Shown here one piece after another: positions 1 through 5,574 of a DNA stretch of 5,598 bases. Positions within the stretch are counted from its first letter, which is position 1. Every line of letters begins with the position of its first letter. The DNA is taken from positions 1 to 5,598 of the forward strand of contig DAOWCB010000112.1 of assembly GCA_030633795.1 (NCBI GenBank), read 5' to 3'. Origin of the DNA: Candidatus Aminicenantota bacterium. Lineage in GTDB: Bacteria; Acidobacteriota; Aminicenantia; Aminicenantales; Aminicenantaceae. The position numbers and the translations under genes were made by a program. Under the pieces are notes generated by a model that was not told the DNA's origin, did not search any database, and saw only the letters and a list, made by a program, of their open reading frames with translations.

Positions 1-112
1 CAAGGTTACACGTGAAAGGATTCGGCAGATCGAAGCAAAGGCCCTGCGCAAATTAAAGCATCCCAGCCGAAGCCAAAAGTTGAAATCATTTACAAATGGC
101 GAAGACCAATAG
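1..112 (+). CDS. rpoD: RNA polymerase primary sigma factor RpoD, C-terminal end (partial)
   Basis: Codons read in frame from base 2 to a TAG at 110-112, giving 36 residues; the rest of the gene lies left of the window. The sequence VTRERIRQIEAKALRKL followed by KHPSRS is the classic end of sigma-70 region 4.2, the helix-turn-helix that contacts the -35 promoter element. The residues matching E. coli RpoD R584, E585 and R588, which touch the -35 bases, are all present. The protein then ends with a short polar tail (SQKLKSF, then TNGEDQ), a few residues longer than the E. coli end. In the family, RpoD directs core RNA polymerase to housekeeping promoters. The HPSRS-type ending points to the primary sigma factor rather than an alternative sigma-70 paralogue. 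The promoters seen in this window (310-338 and 3087-3116) have the TTGACA/TATAAT form such a factor would read. Identity is very secure despite the short fragment. Confidence 0.95.
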   Translation, partial: KVTRERIRQIEAKALRKLKHPSRSQKLKSFTNGEDQ

Positions 113-125
113 AACCTGGATTAAT

Positions 126-181
126 CACGAGTCGAGATCCTCCACCCCACCCTCGTGTCCTCCACCAGATCATCCGTGGAG
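126..181 (+). other. Two short tandem hairpins downstream of rpoD
   Basis: Two perfect 6-bp inverted repeats lie in series after the rpoD stop: CACGAG (126-131) with CTCGTG (152-157) around a 20-base loop, and CTCCAC (160-165) with GTGGAG (176-181) around a 10-base loop. The stretch also holds a 9-base direct repeat TCCTCCACC at 138-146 and 158-166. There is no T-run after either stem, so this is not a canonical intrinsic terminator. It may mark the 3' end of the rpoD mRNA or may be chance. I see no gene in 113-240. Confidence 0.3.
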
Positions 182-242
182 ACGGCATACCCCATCGCTT
201 CACCATAACTGTTACTTAGAGAGGGTTTAGATGAGGGAAAAA

Positions 243-286
243 CCGGACACTTTTACTTTGCACAAACCCGGACATTATCACTTTGC
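243..286. repeat. Degenerate tandem repeat, 25-bp period, possible insertion-sequence end remnant
   Basis: Two copies of a 19-base unit, CCGGACAC/T then TT/ATT/CACTTTGC, lie at 243-261 and 268-286. Sixteen of the 19 positions match, and the spacing is exactly 25 bases. Read on the minus strand, the block begins TGTCAACGCAAAGT at about 293. A TGT start and a pair of internal repeats near the end are features of IS21-type element termini. No transposase gene is in the window, so this would be a solitary end or relic. The repeat is seen directly; the mobile-element origin is inference. Confidence 0.5.
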
Positions 287-309
287 GTTGACAAAATAAG
301 TCAGGATAA

Positions 310-338
310 TTGACTTGAGAATTGAGATTTGCTATATA
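310..338 (+). promoter_or_regulatory. Sigma-70-type promoter for the tRNA and zinc-ribbon gene
   Basis: The -35 box TTGACT (310-315) matches the consensus at five of six positions. After exactly 17 bases, the -10 box TATATA (333-338) also matches at five of six. The expected start of transcription is about 344-346, just 3-5 bases before the tRNA, which is typical of tRNA promoters. The -35 box lies in the right arm of a 6-bp inverted repeat, AAGTCA (298-303) with TGACTT (311-316). Another TTGACA at 288-293 has no -10 box at a usable distance. Confidence 0.8.
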
Positions 339-348
339 AAGAAGCGGA

Positions 349-420
349 GGGCCTATACCTCAGCGGTAGAGCCACCGGCTCATAACCGGCAGGTCCCAGG
401 TTCGAATCCTGGTAGGCCCA
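349..420 (+). tRNA. tRNA with anticodon CAU, probably tRNA-Ile2 (otherwise tRNA-Met)
   Basis: The 72 bases fold as a cloverleaf. The 7-bp acceptor stem pairs GGGCCTA (349-355) with TAGGCCC (413-419), and the discriminator is A420. The D-loop contains GG, the anticodon loop is CTCATAA with CAT at 381-383, and the T-arm is CCAGG-TTCGAAT-CCTGG (396-412). The 3' CCA is not encoded, so it must be added after processing. A CAU anticodon may mean elongator Met or Ile2, in which TilS converts C34 to lysidine to read AUA. Here C4-G69 and C5-G68 are both present; these acceptor pairs are known TilS recognition elements in E. coli. The GGGCC start also resembles tRNA-Ile, so I favour Ile2. Initiator tRNA is unlikely, because the first pair G1-C72 is intact and the anticodon stem lacks the three G-C pairs in the initiator order. 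Two stem positions look mismatched: C358-C372 (10-25) and A374-C390 (27-43). Confidence 0.9.
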
Positions 421-430
421 TTTTCCCTTT

Positions 431-444
431 GAGGATAAGATGTG
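431..444 (+). promoter_or_regulatory. Ribosome binding site and GTG start of the zinc-ribbon gene
   Basis: GAGG at 431-434 lies 7 bases before the GTG at 442-444, good spacing for that start. An overlapping ATG at 440-442, in another frame and 5 bases from GAGG, opens only an 8-residue ORF ending in TAA at 464-466. The GTG is the only start near this site in the conserved frame. The GAGG begins just 11 bases after the tRNA 3' end, so tRNA processing still leaves it on the mRNA. Confidence 0.7.
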
Positions 445-1155
445 GAAACTGAATTCGAGAATTTAATTAAGCTCCAAAAACTCGATATCGAGATAAGGAA
501 TACATCTGTCCTTCTTGACGACATTCCCTACCAGATCGAAGAAATCGACAAAAAATCCGAGGAAAGCCTAAAAATCGTGCAAGCAGCCAAGGATAATTTC
601 GTCCAGAATCAGAAAAAGCGTCGCGGCCAGGAGTCTGAGCTCCAGGACAAGAAAGAAATAATTGAAAAATACAAACGGCAGCTCAACGGGGTCAAAACAA
701 ACAAAGAATACAGCTCTCTTCTTAAAGAAATCGATGAGACAAACGCAAAAATCGACTTTCTAGAAGAGAAAATAATCGGAGAAATGCTCTCAGCCGACGA
801 TATCGAAAAGGAAATCAACGCTGCCAGCAAAAAAGCAGAAGAAGTCCAGGCAGAACTATCCAGGAAAAAAGAGGTAATTTTTCAAGGGAAGGACAAGGCT
901 GAAGAAAAACTGAAAGATTTAGAAGCAGAAAGGGAAGAACTCCTCCCAAAAATTCCTTCCGATCAGATGAAATTGTATAAACAGATATCCAGAATCAAAA
1001 ATGGAATTGTCCTCTCTCCGGTTACAGAGGAATTCTGTACCATGTGCCACATGCGTGTTCGCCCCCAGATGGTGAATGAACTCATCGCCGGGACTCAAAT
1101 CATCACGTGTGAAAACTGCGGCAGAATTTTATACTACGTCAAAAAGTCAGGCTGA
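442..1155 (+). CDS. Coiled-coil protein with C-terminal C4 zinc ribbon (COG1579, zf-RING_7 type; FlgZ/CdsZ-like)
   Basis: The 237 residues have two parts. Residues 1 to about 185 are rich in E and K with heptad-like spacing, an extended antiparallel coiled coil. Residues 186-237 form a zinc ribbon with ligands C199, C202, C223 and C226 (CTMC and CENC) and the family signature GRILYY near the end. Length and architecture fit the family, usually about 230-250 residues. Characterised relatives are Helicobacter HP0958 (FlgZ), which binds RpoN and flagellin mRNA, and Chlamydia CT398 (CdsZ), which binds sigma-54 and type III secretion parts. In other bacteria the role is unknown, so an adaptor or chaperone role is inference. 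The protein has no signal peptide or membrane segment and is expected in the cytoplasm. The gene starts on GTG, 21 bases after the tRNA and without its own promoter, so it is probably transcribed with it. Its stop codon lies inside the end of the convergent acyl-CoA ligase gene. All four zinc ligands are intact. Confidence 0.88.
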   Translation: METEFENLIKLQKLDIEIRNTSVLLDDIPYQIEEIDKKSEESLKIVQAAKDNFVQNQKKRRGQESELQDKKEIIEKYKRQLNGVKTNKEYSSLLKEIDETNAKIDFLEEKIIGEMLSADDIEKEINAASKKAEEVQAELSRKKEVIFQGKDKAEEKLKDLEAEREELLPKIPSDQMKLYKQISRIKNGIVLSPVTEEFCTMCHMRVRPQMVNELIAGTQIITCENCGRILYYVKKSG

Positions 1156-2937
1156 TTTTCCTTCAACATAAAGAGCATCGATGAGATCTTTGTACTTTTT
1201 CTCAACAATATTTCTTTTTATCTTGAACGTGGGCGTGATCTCTCCATCGGCGATCGTGAATTCTCTATCCAAGAGCGCAATTTTTTTAACTTTTTCATAA
1301 GAGGCAAGATTAGGTGTTGCTCGATCGATCTCCGCCTCAAGAAATTTGACAATATCTTCATTTTTCATCAGGTCTTGCTTGTCTTTGTAAGGAATATTGT
1401 TGAATTTGGCATACTCTTCCAACTTTTCAAAATTGGGGACAACAAGAGCCGACATAAATTTGCGCCTGTCACCGATGACCAAAACGTCAGTCACATAAGT
1501 GTTGGTTTTGAGGACATTTTCGATGGGCTGAGGAGCGACATTTTTGCCTCCGGCCGTAACGATGATGTCTTTTTTCCTGTCAGTTATGAATATAAATCCG
1601 TCTTCATCCAGATGGCCGATATCGCCCGTATAAAACCATCCATCCTTGATGGCTTCCCTTGTCTCTTCCTCCATCTTGTAGTAACCTCTCATGATGTTGG
1701 GACCTCTGGCTAGGATTTCTCCATCTTCGGCAATTTTCACCTCAACATCGGGGATTGGAGGACCGACACTTCCAAATTTTATCTTTTCTAGCCTATTCGC
1801 TGAGATAATGGGGGATGTTTCGGTCAATCCGTATCCCTCCAGCACGATGAGCCCCATAGCATAAAACAACTCGGCTATATCTTTGGAAAGGGGTGCAGCT
1901 CCCGAAACAAAAAACCTGATTCTTCCTCCGGTTTTGGCGATGATTTTGGAGAATACAAGTTTGTGAGCTATTTTCCTTTTTAATTCAAGGAATTTTGGAA
2001 TGGGCTCCCCGCGGAGGGTTTTTTGACCAAATTCTCTTCCCACCTTTGTTGCCCAAAAGAAAATTTTTCTCTTCAGCGGAGGGCTCGCCAACACATTATC
2101 CATGACAGCCGAATAGACTTTTTCGAACAGACGGGGAACGCCGATCACAACAGTAGGTTGAACTTCGAGCATATTCTGCCCCACAGTCAGCATATCCTCG
2201 GCATAGGCTATCGAACATCCTTTATAAAGATAGGTGTAGGTGGCAATTCTTTCGAAACTGTGGGACAAAGGCAACCAAGACAACACCGTATCTTTATTGG
2301 AAAACTCAATGACGTCCGTAACTCCTTTGACATTGCTGATAAAATTGTTATGAGTAAGCATAACTCCCTTCGGAACACCAGTCGTTCCCGATGTGTATAA
2401 GATGGAGGCCAGTGTGTCAGGCTTTGCAAGGGATGCTGCTTTATCGAAAAGATCCGGGCTCTCTTCAAAGATCTCCTTCCCTTTTTCCAAAACTTGATCA
2501 AAGGTCAAAACGCCATCGGGAGCTTCGGATTCAAAGGTAACATAATGTGTCACGTTGCTGAAATCCGCCCTTATTTCTGCCACTTTATCCCCTTGCTCTG
2601 AATCAGAGTACACCACGATCTTAGCATCCGAGTTTTCCACGATGTACTTGATTTGTTCAGCAATCAACGACGGGTAGATGGGCACTGTGATGCCTCCCGC
2701 ACACAGGTTCGCGATGTCTGTCATCACCCATTCAGGCCTAGTTTCGGATAGAATGACCAATTTATCCTCAGGATTCAATCCCAATTCTTTCAGTCCAAGA
2801 GAAAAATGTCTGACTTTAATTCCAAATTCTTCCGTGGATATCGGGACATACTGCCCTTCCTTTTTATAAAGCATCAAATTTTCTCTAGGATACGATTGGA
2901 TGGTATTGGAAAAGAGTTGACAAATCGTCTCGACCAT
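1147..2937 (-). CDS. Long-chain fatty acid--CoA ligase (AMP-forming acyl-CoA synthetase, FAA1/FadD15 type)
   Basis: This enzyme activates fatty acids: fatty acid + ATP gives acyl-AMP and pyrophosphate, then acyl-CoA and AMP, feeding lipid synthesis or beta-oxidation. The 596 residues match the roughly 600 typical of COG1022 long-chain ligases. Adenylate-forming motifs appear in order: the P-loop YTSGTTGVPKG at 181-191, GYGLTETSP at 368-376, YTGD at 436-439, DRKKD at 453-457 with GGKN at 463-466 (hinge and CoA-side region), and GEITPTFKIKR at 565-575, where K572 is the likely catalytic lysine. There is no signal peptide or clear membrane helix, so it is cytosolic or loosely membrane-bound. The ATG at 2935-2937 follows a strong AAGGAGGG (bases 2942-2949) at 4-5 bases. 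The gene has its own promoter (3087-3116) and a structured leader, and read-through from gyrA is also possible. Its last 9 bases overlap the convergent zinc-ribbon gene. Chain-length preference and the exact family name cannot be read from sequence, so no symbol is given. Confidence 0.93.
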   Translation of the reverse strand: MVETICQLFSNTIQSYPRENLMLYKKEGQYVPISTEEFGIKVRHFSLGLKELGLNPEDKLVILSETRPEWVMTDIANLCAGGITVPIYPSLIAEQIKYIVENSDAKIVVYSDSEQGDKVAEIRADFSNVTHYVTFESEAPDGVLTFDQVLEKGKEIFEESPDLFDKAASLAKPDTLASILYTSGTTGVPKGVMLTHNNFISNVKGVTDVIEFSNKDTVLSWLPLSHSFERIATYTYLYKGCSIAYAEDMLTVGQNMLEVQPTVVIGVPRLFEKVYSAVMDNVLASPPLKRKIFFWATKVGREFGQKTLRGEPIPKFLELKRKIAHKLVFSKIIAKTGGRIRFFVSGAAPLSKDIAELFYAMGLIVLEGYGLTETSPIISANRLEKIKFGSVGPPIPDVEVKIAEDGEILARGPNIMRGYYKMEEETREAIKDGWFYTGDIGHLDEDGFIFITDRKKDIIVTAGGKNVAPQPIENVLKTNTYVTDVLVIGDRRKFMSALVVPNFEKLEEYAKFNNIPYKDKQDLMKNEDIVKFLEAEIDRATPNLASYEKVKKIALLDREFTIADGEITPTFKIKRNIVEKKYKDLIDALYVEGKSA

Positions 2938-3080
2938 AACGCCCTCCTTGCATAACCTGGGCTATTCATAAAAAACGTCGAGGCTTTTTTTACCCTCTGG
3001 GCGAACCGATCTTACTGCATCTGCATGGCTCACGGCTCTCGTCTGCAGCAACCTCGGTCCTTGAATAATCCAGGATGGTT
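2938..3080 (-). promoter_or_regulatory. Structured 5' leader of the acyl-CoA ligase mRNA
   Basis: From the predicted start near 3080, about 143 bases precede the ligase ATG. In minus-strand RNA, bases 3060-3054 (GGACCGA) pair with 3009-3003 (UCGGUUC) over 7 bp. After a 2x2 internal loop, 3051-3044 (UUGCUGCA) pair with 3019-3012 (UGCAGUAA) over 8 bp, leaving a 24-base apical loop. Two of the 15 pairs are G-U. An alternative 7-bp helix joins 3056-3050 (CGAGGUU) to 2985-2979 (AGCCUCG), excludes the first fold, and ends 3 bases before a run of six U (2975-2970). A TAAAAAA/TTTTTTA inverted repeat lies at 2969-2992. The Shine-Dalgarno AAGGAGGG (2942-2949) ends the leader. I recognise no named riboswitch or T-box. 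The pairings are seen directly; a regulatory role is inference. Confidence 0.45.
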
Positions 3081-3086
3081 GGGCCA

Positions 3087-3116
3087 ATTTTAATGAAGTT
3101 TAGGAATGGCTGTCAA
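3087..3116 (-). promoter_or_regulatory. Sigma-70-type promoter of the acyl-CoA ligase gene
   Basis: On the minus strand, a perfect -35 box TTGACA (3116-3111) is followed after 18 bases by TAAAAT (3092-3087), a five-of-six match to the -10 consensus. It begins only 18 bases after the gyrA stop codon and predicts a transcript start near 3080. No intrinsic terminator lies between gyrA and this promoter, so the ligase may be transcribed both from here and by read-through. Confidence 0.7.
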
Positions 3117-3134
3117 GTATCGGTCCCCATTTTA

Positions 3135-5555
3135 TTAGCTTTCGCGGACTTTGGCTATCGAGACGACTTTATCCCCTTTTTTAAGATTGATCAGCTTCAC
3201 TCCTTGAGTGGCTCGGCTAAGTGGCCTGACCTGTTCGGTCTTGATTCGGATAACTTTCCCTTCCTCAGTGATAAGTATGACTTCCTCATCAGATACACCC
3301 ACAATTCCGATAGCTTTGCCGGTCTTGGAGCTGATCTTAAGGTTGATGACACCTTTCCCCCCTCTTCGATGCCTCGGATAAAGTTTGACCGCGGTTTTCT
3401 TGCCCTGACCTTTTTCGCCCACTGTAAAGATAAACTTTTCTTTTTTCCCTGCAATCACTATGCCTATTATTTTATCCTTTTTGCTTAAGGTCATAGCCTT
3501 CACCCCGGCAGCCTGCCTTCCCATAGTCCTGACATCACTCTCTTTAAATCGTATGCCTTTCCCTAGTTTGGTTCCTATGATGATATCGTTGTTTCCATCC
3601 GTCAGCTTTGCCGCCAACAATTCCGACTTGGGAGTCATGCCCATGGCGATAATACCGCCCTTTCGTATGTGACGGAAATCACTCAACCTTGTCTTTTTTA
3701 TCCTGCCATCAGAACACAACATCACGATATATTTGTCTTTTGCAAATTCCTTCACTGCAACCACGGAGTTAGCCTTTTCGCCAGGCTCCATCTCCACAAG
3801 ATTTTTTATGGATTTTCCCCGGCTCGCAACCCCCAGATCCGGAATGAGCAGGGCCTTTAGCCAGTAAAGACGCCCTCGGTCGGTGAAAATGAGGAGATAG
3901 CTATGGGTCGAGCTGATGAACAGATCCTGCACAACATCTTCCGGCTTCATGCTGATGCCTCTCCGGCCCTTCCCGCCGCGGCTCTGGAAGTGATAATAAC
4001 TCAGGGATGTTCGCTTGACATAACCAGAAGATGTATAAGTCAAAACAACATCCTCCTCTTTGATCAAATCTTCTGGTTTGAGGTCAACGATTTCTTCCTG
4101 AATGATTTCGGTCCGCCGATCATCCTGATAGGCTTGCCTTATCTCTTTGAGTTCATCCATGATGATGCCATAGATGAGCTCTTCACTTCCGAGAATCTTC
4201 CTTAAATGGGCGATGAGTTTTTTCAACTCTTTGTACTCTTTCAGGATCTTATCCCGCTCCAATCCGGTCAATTTCTGTAGCTGCATTTCCAGAATGGCCT
4301 GGGCCTGGATCTTTGTGAGGTTGAAATTGGTGATCAGTCCTTTTCTTGCTTGCTCCACCGTCCGGGACGCGCGAATGAGTGCTATCACCTCATCCAAATG
4401 ATCTAGAGCGATATTCAGTCCCTCCAATATATGAGCCCTGCGTTCCGCTTTTTTCAGATCGAACCGCGTGCGGCGTCTCACGACGTCCTGTCGATGAGAT
4501 ATGAAATATCGCATCATATCTATGAGGCTCAAAACCTTGGGCTGTTTCTCGACGATGGCCAGCATATGGATGCCGAACGAAGTCTGAAGTGCGGTGTGCT
4601 TGTACAGGTTGTTGAGGATAACCTCCGGGAACTCTCCTTTTCTTATCTCGATAACGATTCTCATCCCTTCTCTATCCGACTCATCCCTGATATCTGCGAT
4701 TCCTTCTATTTTTTTGCTGTTGACAAGCTGAGCGATATTCTCTAAAAGTTTCCCTTTGTTAACCTGGTATGGGATCTCTGTGATGACAATCCGGTCTCGT
4801 TCGTTCTTCCGGCCTCTTTCGATCATGGCCCGTGCTCTAAGACGGATGATGCCTTTTCCCGTTTTATAGGCGCTCTTTATTCCCTCCACGCCAAAAATAT
4901 ATCCCCCTGTGGGAAAATCAGGACCAGACACAAACTGCATGATTTTTTCCATTGTAGCCTTAGGGTGCTTGATAAGGTATACGATGCCGTCGATGACCTC
5001 TCCTATGTTATGAGGAGGGATATTTGTCGCCATGCCAACAGCTATGCCAGAACTTCCGTTCACCAGCAGATTCGGGATTTTTGCAGGCATGACCTCGGGC
5101 ATTTGGAGGCTTTCGTCATAATTGGGAATAAAGTTTACCGTATCTTTCTCGAGATCATCGAGCATCTCTTTGGTGATTTTTTTCATCCTGACTTCGGTAT
5201 AACGCATGGCTGCAGGAGGATCTCCATCGATGGAGCCAAAGTTGCCCTGTCCATCCACTAGGGGATACCGAAGACTGAAATCCTGAGCCATCCGTACCAA
5301 AGTATCGTAGACAGCCATGTCTCCATGGGGATGATATTTACCGATAACATCTCCGACGATACGGGCAGACTTTTTGTATGGTTTATTCCAAATATTGCCC
5401 ATGTCATACATGGCAAACAGAGTTCGCCGATGGACCGGTTTCAATCCGTCTTTTATATCAGGAATGGCACGGCCTATGATCACGCTCATGGCGTAATCCA
5501 GGTAAGACTGCCGCATTTCCTTTTCTAGGCTTACAACAGACAGTTTGCTGCTCAT
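3135..5555 (-). CDS. gyrA: DNA gyrase subunit A
   Basis: GyrA cuts and rejoins DNA in the A2B2 gyrase, which adds negative supercoils using ATP hydrolysed by GyrB. Numbering the 806 residues from the ATG at 5553-5555, the breakage-reunion domain covers about 1-490. It contains the ARIVGDVIGKYHPHGD segment and the catalytic tyrosine Y119 in AAMRYTE (E. coli Y122). The C-terminal DNA-wrapping beta-pinwheel follows from about 500, with GyrA-box QSRGGKG at 524-530 and a second conserved RRGGKGV at 730-736. The GyrA-box separates it from ParC. E. coli GyrA is 875 residues; this one lacks the long acidic tail. Met80 replaces Ser83 of E. coli, while Asp84 (E. coli Asp87) is kept. The GyrA-box has Ser where Arg is usual at its second position. 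A TTG three bases upstream is also in frame, but AGGAG at 5561-5565 is 5 bases from the ATG and only 2 from the TTG. The upstream gene (possibly gyrB) lies outside the window. Confidence 0.96.
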   Translation of the reverse strand: MSSKLSVVSLEKEMRQSYLDYAMSVIIGRAIPDIKDGLKPVHRRTLFAMYDMGNIWNKPYKKSARIVGDVIGKYHPHGDMAVYDTLVRMAQDFSLRYPLVDGQGNFGSIDGDPPAAMRYTEVRMKKITKEMLDDLEKDTVNFIPNYDESLQMPEVMPAKIPNLLVNGSSGIAVGMATNIPPHNIGEVIDGIVYLIKHPKATMEKIMQFVSGPDFPTGGYIFGVEGIKSAYKTGKGIIRLRARAMIERGRKNERDRIVITEIPYQVNKGKLLENIAQLVNSKKIEGIADIRDESDREGMRIVIEIRKGEFPEVILNNLYKHTALQTSFGIHMLAIVEKQPKVLSLIDMMRYFISHRQDVVRRRTRFDLKKAERRAHILEGLNIALDHLDEVIALIRASRTVEQARKGLITNFNLTKIQAQAILEMQLQKLTGLERDKILKEYKELKKLIAHLRKILGSEELIYGIIMDELKEIRQAYQDDRRTEIIQEEIVDLKPEDLIKEEDVVLTYTSSGYVKRTSLSYYHFQSRGGKGRRGISMKPEDVVQDLFISSTHSYLLIFTDRGRLYWLKALLIPDLGVASRGKSIKNLVEMEPGEKANSVVAVKEFAKDKYIVMLCSDGRIKKTRLSDFRHIRKGGIIAMGMTPKSELLAAKLTDGNNDIIIGTKLGKGIRFKESDVRTMGRQAAGVKAMTLSKKDKIIGIVIAGKKEKFIFTVGEKGQGKKTAVKLYPRHRRGGKGVINLKISSKTGKAIGIVGVSDEEVILITEEGKVIRIKTEQVRPLSRATQGVKLINLKKGDKVVSIAKVRES

Positions 5556-5567
5556 CAATACTCCTTT
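5553..5567 (-). promoter_or_regulatory. Ribosome binding site deciding the gyrA start
   Basis: The minus strand reads AAAGGAG (5567-5561), five bases, then ATG (5555-5553). The adjacent in-frame TTG at 5558-5556 would leave only 2 bases of spacing, so ATG is the better start. The choice changes the protein by one residue (806 instead of 807). Confidence 0.7.
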
Positions 5568-5574
5568 ACCCTGA

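Noticed and set aside
243..286. CRISPR array
   Set aside because: There are only two imperfect units with a 6-base gap, too few and too close for repeat-spacer units.
288..293. TTGACA as the -35 box of the tRNA promoter
   Set aside because: No -10-like hexamer lies 16-18 bases downstream; TTGACT at 310-315 with TATATA at 333-338 is correctly spaced.
1375..2400. Plus-strand open frames antisense to the acyl-CoA ligase
   Set aside because: The minus-strand ligase has all family motifs in order, and these frames show no motif or ribosome site.
2208..2501. 97-codon minus-strand frame inside the ligase gene
   Set aside because: It is an out-of-frame shadow of the ligase P-loop region, without a family match I can recognise.
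2874..2969. 31-residue minus-strand ORF overlapping the ligase start
   Set aside because: Its ATG follows a run of T with no Shine-Dalgarno, and it runs out of frame into the ligase.
2979..2991. Plus-strand terminator (GAGGC followed by seven T)
   Set aside because: No GC-rich stem precedes the T-run on the plus strand, and no plus-strand gene leads into it.
2938..3080. T-box, SAM or c-di-GMP riboswitch in the ligase leader
   Set aside because: The conserved cores of these classes, such as the T-box GGGUGGNACCGCG, are not present.
3075..3488. 137-codon plus-strand open frame across the gyrA 3' end and the gap
   Set aside because: It is antisense to well-conserved gyrA codons, lacks a ribosome site and has no recognisable family; a shadow of gyrA.
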